In this document: positions 1 through 7,894 of the stretch, in pieces
How positions within the stretch are numbered: the stretch's first letter is position 1
Layout of the letters: each line of letters begins with the position of its first letter
Source: Deltaproteobacteria bacterium
GTDB taxonomy: Bacteria; Desulfobacterota; Binatia; UBA12015
Direction of reading: 5' to 3'
Assembly (NCBI GenBank): GCA_003447545.1
Contig: DLYX01000211.1
Location: forward strand, 1-7,894
DNA length: 7,894 nt
Notes under the pieces: model-generated
Told to the model about the DNA's origin: nothing
The model's database searches: none
Seen by the model: only the letters and a program-made list of their open reading frames with translations
Position numbers and translations under genes: made by a program

Positions 1-1807
<1,807 letters not shown>

Positions 1808-1820
1808 GGGAGTTCCCGGC

Positions 1821-2789
1821 CTAGCCGCGCATCTGCCGCAGGTCCAGGAGAAGGCTCTCCCAGGTCAGTTGCGCGTTGGCATAATGGTTCAAGTCCCGGG
1901 TCGTACCATGGATTCTTTTGAGAATCTGCAAAGAGGCCCGAGTTCTTTCGGGATCTCCAACATCGGCAGCTTCCTTCATGCGGGAACGGGCCCAATCGAG
2001 GAAGATCGTGCCCTGCAGCGTCATCCGGTCTCGGCGCTCCTCTCCCTTGCCCGAAGCGAGTTCGGCGGCGAAGTCGAGGACATCGGTCAGGGGCAGGCCC
2101 GGTAACTCGTCCAGACGGCTTCGGATATGAAGGCTTTGTTCCTGGCTTTCCTCGCTCGACAGCCGCTCGGCCTCCTGCAGGCTCCCGCCGGCAATCGCCG
2201 CGATGCTCTCGGCTTCCGCGGTGCTGGATCCCCTCCGTTCGAGAATATTTGCGATATCGGATGGCGTGAGCGGAGAGAAGAGGACCCTTTGGCATCGGGA
2301 GCGAATCGTCGGGAGCAGCGCATCCGCATTGTTGGACACCAGAATCAGCACACAACCTGCGGGTGGTTCCTCGAGAGTCTTGAGCAATGCGTTTTGCGCA
2401 TCCGCGGTCAATTTTTCGGCTGGTTCGAGGATGGCGACCTTCCGTCGTCCGCGAACTCCCTGGAGCGCGAGATCCGATCGCAGGCGCCGGATCTGCGCAA
2501 TCGAGATCTGGCTGGCGGTGGACTTCTCTTCTCGTGCCCGCGCCATATCCTGAATCAGAAGGTTGGGGTGGGTACCCGCCTCGACGAGATGACAGTCTTC
2601 GCATCCATCGCAGCCTTCGTTCGGGTTTTGCGTGCAGAAGAGTGCGCGCGCGAGCGCAAGCGCCGTGGAGCGCTTGCCGACACCAAGGGGGCCCGAGAAG
2701 ATCAGGCCGTGGGCGAGTCGGTCCTGTTGCATCGATTGCCGGAGGTGCGTGGTGGCCCTTTCCTGTCCGAGAATTTCGGCCAGCTTCAC
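1821..2789 (-). CDS. holB: DNA polymerase III delta-prime subunit (clamp loader)
   Basis: Part of the clamp-loader complex that places the sliding clamp on primed DNA at the replication fork. The 322 residues are close to the usual length. The AAA+ features are visible in order: a phosphate-binding loop GPLGVGKRST at 33-42; a four-cysteine zinc module with C52, C60, C63 and C66; KTLEEPP at 137-143; and the clamp-loader signature SRC at 164-166 inside LLPTIRSRCQ. The Walker B position reads ILEPAEKL rather than a classical DExx, which is common in delta-prime subunits that do not hydrolyse ATP. The P-loop itself looks intact. The C-terminal helical collar region (about 210-322) is weakly conserved, as usual. 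The start is GTG at 2789, overlapping the tmk stop as GTGA; MKLAEILGQERA matches the family N-terminus. The tmk-holB pairing is widespread in bacteria. A DnaX paralogue is less likely because the protein is short and has no long C-terminal region. Confidence 0.95.
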   Translation of the reverse strand: MKLAEILGQERATTHLRQSMQQDRLAHGLIFSGPLGVGKRSTALALARALFCTQNPNEGCDGCEDCHLVEAGTHPNLLIQDMARAREEKSTASQISIAQIRRLRSDLALQGVRGRRKVAILEPAEKLTADAQNALLKTLEEPPAGCVLILVSNNADALLPTIRSRCQRVLFSPLTPSDIANILERRGSSTAEAESIAAIAGGSLQEAERLSSEESQEQSLHIRSRLDELPGLPLTDVLDFAAELASGKGEERRDRMTLQGTIFLDWARSRMKEAADVGDPERTRASLQILKRIHGTTRDLNHYANAQLTWESLLLDLRQMRG

Positions 2790-3412
2790 GTGGCATCTCC
2801 AATCCAGGAAAGGACGTCCTGCGATATTTTCGAGGCGAGATCCTCGATGGGTGCGCGTGCATCGAAAATTTTCATGCGCGCGGCATCCTCTGCGGCCAAT
2901 TGGTGGAAACCGTCGCGTACCCGTTTATGGAACTCGACTTTTTCAAGCTCGAGTCGGTCAGCCGGACCGACCTGTCGGGCCCGGGCAAGCCCCTCCTCGA
3001 CGGGTAGATCCAGAAGAAAGGTTCGCGTCGGCATCAAACCATCGCGCGCGAAGGCGTCGATCTGCCGGACTTTTATGAGGTCCAGTCCTCGACCGAAGGC
3101 CTGATAGGCCAGCGTCGAATCCGAGAAGCGATCGGCGATGACAACGGCCCCACGAGCCAAAGCCGGTCGAATCAGTTTTGCGATATGCTCGGAGCGGTCT
3201 GCGAGGTAGAGAAGCAATTCGGTTTCGGGTGCGGGGGCCACGGCATCGGGTGTCAGCAGAATCGACCGAAGTTGGCGACCAAGATCGGTTCCCCCGGGCT
3301 CCCTTGTCGTCACGACTTCGTAGCCCGAATCCTCGAGCTTGCGGGCAAGCTGCGCGGCCTGAGTGCTCTTTCCGGATCCCTCGACTCCCTCGAAGGTCAG
3401 AAAGCGATTCAT
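2786..3412 (-). CDS. tmk: Thymidylate kinase
   Basis: Phosphorylates dTMP to dTDP with ATP, an essential step in dTTP supply. The 208 residues are the typical length. Visible motifs are the P-loop GVEGSGKST (9-17), TREPGGT (36-42), and the thymidylate-kinase signature DRFSDSTLAYQ (94-104), whose D94-R95 pair contacts nucleotide. A LID segment at about 144-155 contains R153. A P-loop without arginine together with arginines in the LID is the bacterial type II pattern. The ATG start overlaps the hemY stop as ATGA (3409-3412), and the end overlaps holB as GTGA. Both overlaps indicate translational coupling. The C-terminus after about residue 165 is less conserved, as expected. Confidence 0.97.
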   Translation of the reverse strand: MNRFLTFEGVEGSGKSTQAAQLARKLEDSGYEVVTTREPGGTDLGRQLRSILLTPDAVAPAPETELLLYLADRSEHIAKLIRPALARGAVVIADRFSDSTLAYQAFGRGLDLIKVRQIDAFARDGLMPTRTFLLDLPVEEGLARARQVGPADRLELEKVEFHKRVRDGFHQLAAEDAARMKIFDARAPIEDLASKISQDVLSWIGDAT

Positions 3413-4854
3413 CGGGCATCGTCCTTGCGGGCAATGATGCGCCCCGTAATTCCGCGCGCCAGCAAAGAATCCGCTGCTTGTTCCCCACTATGGACGGCAT
3501 CTGGCAAGCCCACACCATGATAGGCGTTACCGGCAAGTGCAAACTTTTCGTGGCGAGCAGCTTTTTCTTCGATGCCGAGGACCTTCAGCGTATGGCCGGC
3601 GTGGTATTGCGGCATCGACTCGTTCCATCGTGCGAGCCTCTGCAGCACGGGTTCGCCCCGGGCCCCGAGGAGGTTCTGCACTTCGGTGTGCGCAATCGAC
3701 AACAGTTCCTCGTCGCTTTTCTGTAGCAGCGTGGGTGCCAGAGCGCCGCCGAGAAAGACCCGCAACGTGACCATATCGTCCGGTGCGCGATGCTCGAATT
3801 TCACACTGGGCACCGATATCGCGACAATCCCGCTTCCTTCGGTGGCGGGAATAATGATGCCGAAGAAATCGGGATCACGAGCGAGGTCTGTGCGCTTGTA
3901 GGCGAGTCCGGCGACGGCGGTCGACGCGTAAGGGATGCTGGCCAGGTCCGCGGCGAGCGCCGGATCCATTTCGTCGAGAACTTCGGCCGCACGCGGGGCG
4001 GGCAGGGCGACGATCAGTCCGTCGGCACGCCACTCGCCCTCGGTGGTCGTCACCACCCAATCCTCTTCGCGTCGAATGCCAGTTGCGCGAGTTTGCCGCT
4101 GAATGGTTTCGGCGGGCAATTGTTCCACGAGCCGGTCGACAAGAGATCCCATGCCGCCGCGGGGGGCCTGAAAGAGATTGAACCGGGCACCACTGGCGGC
4201 CTGTGTGGTGGGCTGGCTCGCCTGCCGCCGCAAGCCGAGGATCACGCTGCGGTGGTTCCGTTCGAGATCGAGAAAGCGCGGCAGAGTGGTGGCGAGTGAG
4301 AGCTTTTCCGGATCGGCCGTATAGATCCCTCCGACGAGGGGCTGGGCCATCCGCTGCAGCATTTCCTTGCCGAATCGCCGACGCACAAAGGATCCGAGAG
4401 TCTCGTCGCCGCCTGGAGGGGGGCCACCGCGGGGGATGACGATATCCAGCAAGGCGCGCAACCGGCCGGGGATGGAGAGGATCGGGGAGCGGAGGAAGGG
4501 AAGGATCTTCGCGGGCGCGAGCATCTGAAAAGCTTCGGGAAGCGGCAGGAGAGCGCCGTCGCGAACGACGAGCGTTTTCCGGAAGCGGGTTTGGGTCGGG
4601 ATCAGGTCCTGATCAATGCCCAGTCGGCGACAGAGGTCCAGGGCCCATGGCTTCTCGGTGATCATGGAGTCCGGCCCCATCTCGAGAAGCATATCGTCGA
4701 TATGATCAGTTCGGATCACGCCGCCAAGATGCGGACTCGCCTCGAGCACACGAACTTCGAGTTCGCCGGGTGCCGACTCCTGCAGGCGGTGCGCAGCGGC
4801 GAGGCCGGAGAGGCCGCCACCGAGAATGAGAACGCGACTGTGCGAGTTGCTCAT
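3409..4854 (-). CDS. hemY: FAD-dependent protoporphyrinogen/coproporphyrinogen oxidase, HemY type
   Basis: Uses oxygen and FAD to oxidise a porphyrinogen late in haem synthesis. The 481 residues start with a dinucleotide-binding motif GGGLSG (12-17) and an acidic residue, E38, at the end of the second strand for the FAD ribose. LGGVIRT follows at 43-49 and LEMGPDS at about 57-63. The C-terminal FAD contact LAGNAYHGVGLPDAV (440-454) is the HemY family hallmark. No membrane helix is evident; the enzyme is expected to be cytoplasmic or membrane-associated. Sequence alone does not tell whether it makes protoporphyrin IX or, as in Gram-positive bacteria with HemQ, coproporphyrin III. The missing cue is which of hemN/hemF or hemQ the genome carries. 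It lies 31 bases after hemE and overlaps tmk by four bases. The upstream GACGAG is only a weak ribosome site. No hemH lies beside it, although one often does. Confidence 0.95.
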   Translation of the reverse strand: MSNSHSRVLILGGGLSGLAAAHRLQESAPGELEVRVLEASPHLGGVIRTDHIDDMLLEMGPDSMITEKPWALDLCRRLGIDQDLIPTQTRFRKTLVVRDGALLPLPEAFQMLAPAKILPFLRSPILSIPGRLRALLDIVIPRGGPPPGGDETLGSFVRRRFGKEMLQRMAQPLVGGIYTADPEKLSLATTLPRFLDLERNHRSVILGLRRQASQPTTQAASGARFNLFQAPRGGMGSLVDRLVEQLPAETIQRQTRATGIRREEDWVVTTTEGEWRADGLIVALPAPRAAEVLDEMDPALAADLASIPYASTAVAGLAYKRTDLARDPDFFGIIIPATEGSGIVAISVPSVKFEHRAPDDMVTLRVFLGGALAPTLLQKSDEELLSIAHTEVQNLLGARGEPVLQRLARWNESMPQYHAGHTLKVLGIEEKAARHEKFALAGNAYHGVGLPDAVHSGEQAADSLLARGITGRIIARKDDAR

Positions 4855-4885
4855 GCGTGCGTGCGCTCGTCGGGCGAATTCTCGA

Positions 4886-5920
4886 TCATCTGGCGCTCAA
4901 TTCATGGACCGTGTCGACAAAGCAGCGCACGGCATCAATGGGCGTCTGGGGAAGGATTCCGTGGCCGAGGTTCATGATATGTCCGGGCCGGCCCTCGGTC
5001 TCGTCGAGAATCTGTTTGACCCGGGCTCGCAGGGTATCGAGTGGGGCGAACAGAAGGAGAGGGTCCAGGTTTCCCTGCACGGCACGATCATGCCCGATTC
5101 TTCGCCAGGCTTCATCCATGCGAATCCGCCAGTCGACGCCGACGACATCACTGCCGGCCGAGGCGATCAGCTCCAGAATTCCCGGAGTTCCCGTGCCGAA
5201 GTAGATGGTCGGAACCGAGCGATCCAGTCGCGAGAAAAGGTCTCGCATATGAGGCAGGATGGCCTTCTCATAGTCTTCGGGAGCCAGGTGTCCGACCCAG
5301 CTGTCGAATACCTGGATGGCCTGCGCTCCGGCGGCCACCTGACCATTGAGGTAGTCGACGGTCACTTTCACCAATTTTCGCATCAATTCTTCCCAAGCTT
5401 CCGGTTCGGAATACATGAAGCGCTTGGTTTCGAGATAGTTGCGAGATCCGCCGCCTTCGATGGCATAGGAGGCGAGCGTGAAGGGTGCCCCGGCAAACCC
5501 GATCAAGGCCGTCTTTCCCCCGAGGCGCTCGCGCACGCCGCGAACGGTGTCGAAAACAAAGGAAAGCGAGTCCTCCACGTCGACCTCGGGCAGCTGGTGC
5601 ACATGGGCCACATCGCGGATGGGCCGCGCGAGGGCCGGTCCGTCGCCCTTTTCGAAGGAGAGGCCCAGCCCCAGAGGTTCGAGAGGGAGCAGAATGTCGG
5701 CGAAAAGGATCGCGGCATCCATGCCGAAGCGCTCGATGGGCTGGACGGTGACTTCGGTCGCAATTTCCGGCGTTTTACACAGGTCCAGAAAGCCCATTTT
5801 TTCCCGAATCGCCCTGTATTCCGGGAGGTATCGGCCTGCCTGACGCATCAGCCAGACGGGGGTATGGGGGACTGCCTCGCGGCGACATGCGGCAATAAAA
5901 GGAAGTTCAACGTGACTCAC
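4886..5920 (-). CDS. hemE: Uroporphyrinogen decarboxylase
   Basis: Removes four carboxyl groups from uroporphyrinogen III to give coproporphyrinogen III; cytoplasmic, no cofactor. From GTG at 5920 the protein has 344 residues, the usual size. The family signature PVWLMRQAGRYLPEYR lies at 21-36 with substrate-binding R26 and R30. The catalytic aspartate is D75 in LFADIL, the active-site tyrosine Y152 sits in FTLASYAIEGGGS, a serine lies in FDSWVGHL, and H320 is in NLGHG. All key residues are therefore present. A longer reading from GTG at 5986 would add 22 residues (beginning MRLRRPGCAP). I prefer 5920 because family homology starts near there and the extra segment would translate an inverted repeat and a promoter-like region. 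No Shine-Dalgarno precedes 5920, so initiation may be leaderless or the true start may differ. The gene follows HemD and the GST and precedes hemY, matching the pathway order. Confidence 0.95.
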   Translation of the reverse strand: MSHVELPFIAACRREAVPHTPVWLMRQAGRYLPEYRAIREKMGFLDLCKTPEIATEVTVQPIERFGMDAAILFADILLPLEPLGLGLSFEKGDGPALARPIRDVAHVHQLPEVDVEDSLSFVFDTVRGVRERLGGKTALIGFAGAPFTLASYAIEGGGSRNYLETKRFMYSEPEAWEELMRKLVKVTVDYLNGQVAAGAQAIQVFDSWVGHLAPEDYEKAILPHMRDLFSRLDRSVPTIYFGTGTPGILELIASAGSDVVGVDWRIRMDEAWRRIGHDRAVQGNLDPLLLFAPLDTLRARVKQILDETEGRPGHIMNLGHGILPQTPIDAVRCFVDTVHELSAR

Positions 5921-5927
5921 GCCACTT

Positions 5928-5956
5928 ATACTAAGGAAAACTGCGCCGAGTCCCAA
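5928..5956 (-). promoter_or_regulatory. Possible sigma-70-type promoter for hemE
   Basis: On the minus strand TTGGGA (5951-5956; 4 of 6 to TTGACA) is followed after exactly 17 bases by TAGTAT (5928-5933; 4 of 6 to TATAAT). An overlapping TATAAG is also present. A start about seven bases downstream would fall at the GTG of hemE, giving a leaderless message, which fits the lack of a ribosome binding site there. The sequence sits in the only sizeable intergenic gap of the window. Both boxes are imperfect and short matches arise by chance, so this is a suggestion only. Confidence 0.25.
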
Positions 5957-5966
5957 AGGGGCGCAT

Positions 5967-6000
5967 CCGGGCCTGCGGAGCCGCACGTGACGAGGCCCGG
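5967..6000 (-). other. GC-rich inverted repeat between the GST and hemE
   Basis: CCGGGCCT (5967-5974) is perfectly complementary to AGGCCCGG (5993-6000). The 18-base loop contains a smaller palindrome, GCGGAGCCGC (5975-5984). In RNA this could form an 8-bp stem with an inner hairpin. No run of T follows on the minus strand, so it is not a standard intrinsic terminator. It could be an attenuator, an RNA-stability element or a protein site, or a chance structure in GC-rich DNA. The rest of the 5921-6034 gap shows no open reading frame I would support. Confidence 0.35.
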
Positions 6001-6034
6001 CAAGTCGCGGGAACGCCCCCGAAATCGGTCTGGC

Positions 6035-7075
6035 CTACTCGGCGAAAATCACCTCGGCTCCGGTACCCGAGAGGATTTGATCCAGAGCTTCGCGGTCCTT
6101 CGGTGTCATGGATTTCCGGCTGTCGCGCAGCACCTGCAGACATTTTTTTTGATAGGGAAACGGGTTTTGCTCCCATGCCGCGCCGTCGATGGTGGTCTCG
6201 ACCTTCTCGGCGCCAGAGGCGACGGCCTCGGCATTGGCCAGCAGATACGGCGCATAGACGCGGCCGAACTCGCAGAGCAAGGCATGGAAAGTCGGCCCGA
6301 GCGCTTCGGGTTGCACCCAATCGCCGGAGGCGGGTTCGACGCCGCTGAGGTCCTCCATATGCTCGACCCATGCATATACCCGCGGTTCTTCTTTCACACA
6401 GATCGCCATGGGAGTCGGATCAAAGAGCACCAGGCAGGTCAGTTGGCCATAGAGGGCAAAGTCAGCGGAAGCGGGCCGGTCGCCGAACAGGAATGGGGTG
6501 CCCGCCAGATGAGCGGAGAAGAGTTTCAGAAAACGACGGTAGCCCTCTTCGATGACCGGGGCTGTGATCGGGTTGGAGCCAACGTAGCTCAGCCGCTCGA
6601 TTTGCCGGTCGGCGATAAATTTGGAAAGTGGCGCGACTTCCTCGTCGCTGGCGTTGGTCTTGATCCACCGGGGCAGGATGGATGCGGCCTTGTCCACGTC
6701 GGCCTGAAACGCCCAGCGGTAATGAAACATCGCTTTGGTCAGCCATTCGTCGCCGAAATCCTCGAGCATATCGTTGAGCATGGCGAGAACAGGATTGTCC
6801 GGGACGATGCTGCGGCCCGCATACTCCTGCTCGAACCGGCGGATCAGAGGTGTGGAATCCGTGACGGCGACCTCATTTCCCTCGGCATCGGGAAGGTAGA
6901 AGGTGGGCAGCAGCGGGATGCGAGGCTGCGGACGTGATTTATGTTCGGCGCTCATCTGCTGAATCATGCGGGAGGGGATGTGCCGGTAGCGCAAAACGGC
7001 TCTCATCTTGCGCGTATAGGGGGACCCGGGGGCTCCCATGAAAGTCAGAGTCTTTTGTGACGGTGCGTTGTTCAT
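6035..7075 (-). CDS. Glutathione S-transferase-like protein, likely own start inside the fused frame
   Basis: From ATG at 7075 this is a 346-residue GST-fold protein. The N-terminal thioredoxin-like domain carries GSPYTRKMRAVLRYRHIP (17-34), with S18 or Y20 at the usual catalytic position. Next come LLPTFYLP (55-62), with a proline before the third strand, and the glutathione-binding TDSTPLI (72-78). The all-helical C-terminal domain includes GDRPASADFALYG (198-210), the conserved N-capping-box region of GSTs. It is longer than classical GSTs (about 200-220 residues), with an extra C-terminal region from about 250. The substrate is unknown. AAAGGA lies six bases before the ATG, a better ribosome site than any other gene here has, so independent translation is likely even if fused product is also made. 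Its place between HemD and HemE, consecutive enzymes, suggests a role with tetrapyrroles, but that is inference only. Confidence 0.7.
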   Translation of the reverse strand: MNNAPSQKTLTFMGAPGSPYTRKMRAVLRYRHIPSRMIQQMSAEHKSRPQPRIPLLPTFYLPDAEGNEVAVTDSTPLIRRFEQEYAGRSIVPDNPVLAMLNDMLEDFGDEWLTKAMFHYRWAFQADVDKAASILPRWIKTNASDEEVAPLSKFIADRQIERLSYVGSNPITAPVIEEGYRRFLKLFSAHLAGTPFLFGDRPASADFALYGQLTCLVLFDPTPMAICVKEEPRVYAWVEHMEDLSGVEPASGDWVQPEALGPTFHALLCEFGRVYAPYLLANAEAVASGAEKVETTIDGAAWEQNPFPYQKKCLQVLRDSRKSMTPKDREALDQILSGTGAEVIFAE

Positions 7076-7855
7076 AGATTTTCCTTTGGGCTGAACCCCG
7101 GTTTTGTCATGAGAAGTGTCAATAGGCAACTGCGGGCGGCGCCGGGCAACGTGGTCGACGATCGCGCGGGTCAGGTAGCCGAGTTTTGGATGGATCGGCA
7201 CGATACCTACGGGGATCTTCAATTCGGCAAGCGCTGCACTCGCGGTCGGCCCGATGCTGGCAATATCCACGCTCCGACGCAGGATCGCGAGCAGCTCGGC
7301 GCGCCTTTCGCCGGCAAACGCAAGCAGATGGTCGAGCTGAACCGCGGTGGTGAACACTGCGATATCGATTTCCCCGGCGAGCAGGGCACCCAAGCCGGCC
7401 GCCAGTGGTGCGGTATCTTCGGGCAAGGCCCACCGGTAGACGGGAACGGGCAGGACGCTGGCCCCGCGTGCTTGCAGGCCCTCGTTGAGCTCGCGGCTGG
7501 GTCGTCCGTATTCCTGGATGGCGAGACGCTTGTTTTGGAACGGCCATTGTTGATCCAGAGTGCTCAGCAGCTCTTTCCAGGTATTCGGTTCCGGAGCCCG
7601 GATTTTCGCTTCGAGTCCGAGTTTGCGCAGTGCGGCGACCGGTTTCGGACCGCGGGCGATCAGGGGGATCTCGCGCAGGTGGCCCAGGACTTCGGTGCGT
7701 TCGCTGTCGGCGAAGGAGTCAATGAGGGCCGTGGTGCCGACGCCCGTCAGGCAGATCAGGGCATCGATTTCCTGTTTACGGAGTCTCTCCAGAAATTCGC
7801 GGGGCGCGCCCTGATCGGTCAGGGGGATCTCGCGCAGTGCCGGTGCCGAGACCAC
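6035..7855 (-). CDS. hemD: Uroporphyrinogen-III synthase (HemD) continuous in frame with a GST-like protein
   Basis: This is a single 606-codon open frame. Residues 1 to about 240 match uroporphyrinogen-III synthase, which closes hydroxymethylbilane into uroporphyrinogen III with inversion of ring D. Visible HemD marks are TGVGTTAL (37-44), RGPKPVAALRKLGL (68-81), IQEYG (113-117), VPVYRW (137-142), FTTAVQ (168-173), IGPTASAALAELKIP (201-215) and HPKLGYL (222-228). Residues 241-260 look like an arbitrary linker, and 261-606 form a GST-fold protein. The GTG start at 7855 leaves HemD short at its N-terminus, because HemD-like sequence appears to continue upstream past an in-frame TAA at 7889-7891. 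Two readings are possible: a true two-domain protein, or two adjacent genes whose separating stop was lost or hidden by a frameshift; an out-of-frame TGA lies at 7119-7121. The HemD identity is strong; the gene boundaries are uncertain. Confidence 0.8.
   Translation of the reverse strand: MVSAPALREIPLTDQGAPREFLERLRKQEIDALICLTGVGTTALIDSFADSERTEVLGHLREIPLIARGPKPVAALRKLGLEAKIRAPEPNTWKELLSTLDQQWPFQNKRLAIQEYGRPSRELNEGLQARGASVLPVPVYRWALPEDTAPLAAGLGALLAGEIDIAVFTTAVQLDHLLAFAGERRAELLAILRRSVDIASIGPTASAALAELKIPVGIVPIHPKLGYLTRAIVDHVARRRPQLPIDTSHDKTGVQPKGKSMNNAPSQKTLTFMGAPGSPYTRKMRAVLRYRHIPSRMIQQMSAEHKSRPQPRIPLLPTFYLPDAEGNEVAVTDSTPLIRRFEQEYAGRSIVPDNPVLAMLNDMLEDFGDEWLTKAMFHYRWAFQADVDKAASILPRWIKTNASDEEVAPLSKFIADRQIERLSYVGSNPITAPVIEEGYRRFLKLFSAHLAGTPFLFGDRPASADFALYGQLTCLVLFDPTPMAICVKEEPRVYAWVEHMEDLSGVEPASGDWVQPEALGPTFHALLCEFGRVYAPYLLANAEAVASGAEKVETTIDGAAWEQNPFPYQKKCLQVLRDSRKSMTPKDREALDQILSGTGAEVIFAE
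7082..7087 (-). promoter_or_regulatory. Shine-Dalgarno AAAGGA for the GST
   Basis: On the minus strand AAAGGA ends six bases before ATG at 7075-7073. The spacing and sequence are close to ideal, and this site decides in favour of a separate GST start within the long frame shared with HemD. Confidence 0.6.
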
Positions 7856-7894
7856 GGCGGCGCCGTGATGCTCCAGCAGGCTCCGGAATTACTC
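7856..7894 (-). other. Probable upstream HemD coding sequence interrupted by an in-frame TAA
   Basis: Reading upstream of GTG 7855 in the same frame gives FRSLLEHHGAA directly before VVSAPALREIPL. This resembles the start of many HemD proteins, where a helix ending in LLxxHGA precedes the strand and APALRExPL. The next codon upstream is TAA (7889-7891), preceded by GAG. A GAA at this place would restore an EEF reading by one base change. It may be a nonsense mutation, a sequencing error near a contig end, or chance. The window ends here, so the true start cannot be seen. Confidence 0.4.

Noticed and set aside
2127..3104. A 325-codon plus-strand frame opposite holB and tmk
   Set aside because: Mirror frame of two conserved genes; no motif of its own.
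5905..5931. Possible plus-strand promoter with TATACT upstream of the GST antisense direction
   Set aside because: The same bases read better as the minus-strand element before hemE; the plus-strand spacer is about 15 bases and there is no plus-strand gene to serve.
4826..6937. A 703-codon open frame on the plus strand, opposite hemE and the GST
   Set aside because: It is the antisense of two well-supported genes in GC-rich DNA, where the codon bias of the real strand leaves few stops opposite. The translation shows no recognisable domain and has the mixed composition of a mirror frame.
7095..7125. TTGACA within the HemD-GST linker as a -35 box for the GST
   Set aside because: No acceptable -10 box lies 16-18 bases downstream; the expected place is GGGGTT.

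Overview
All recognisable genes in this window lie on the minus strand, tightly packed and read from right to left. The order of transcription is: a uroporphyrinogen-III synthase (HemD) reading frame that continues in frame into a glutathione S-transferase-like (GST) protein, then hemE, a hemY-type porphyrinogen oxidase, tmk, holB, ricT (PSP1/YaaT family), and the 5' third of metG, which runs off the left edge. There are no tRNA or rRNA genes, CRISPR arrays, insertion sequences or phage genes that I can see. Most of the window is housekeeping.

Organism: GC-rich bacterium with frequent GTG and TTG starts. The tmk-holB-ricT-metG order is known from Firmicutes (tmk...holB-yaaT...metS) and also occurs in Deltaproteobacteria-like lineages. 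Together with high GC, an oxygen-dependent HemY-type oxidase and a Thermus/Bacillus-like MetRS carrying a Cys/His zinc knuckle, this suggests an aerobic member of the former Deltaproteobacteria (Myxococcota, Binatota or similar). This is inference; no marker in the window settles the phylum.

Right part (about 4886-7894): tetrapyrrole genes. HemD makes uroporphyrinogen III and HemE decarboxylates it to coproporphyrinogen III; a GST-fold protein is encoded between them. The HemD end is irregular in two ways. HemD-like sequence appears to continue upstream of an in-frame TAA at 7889-7891, and no stop codon separates HemD from the GST, although the GST has its own well-placed ribosome binding site and ATG. 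A 114-base gap before hemE holds an inverted repeat and a possible promoter.

Left part (1-4854): hemY, tmk, holB, ricT and metG are interlocked. hemY/tmk overlap by ATGA, tmk/holB by GTGA and ricT/metG by GTGA, while holB and ricT are 13 bases apart. This implies one transcript with translational coupling, joining haem synthesis, dTTP supply, replication clamp loading, RNA metabolism and translation. The least ordinary points are the HemD-GST arrangement and the charged, repetitive C-terminal tail on RicT.
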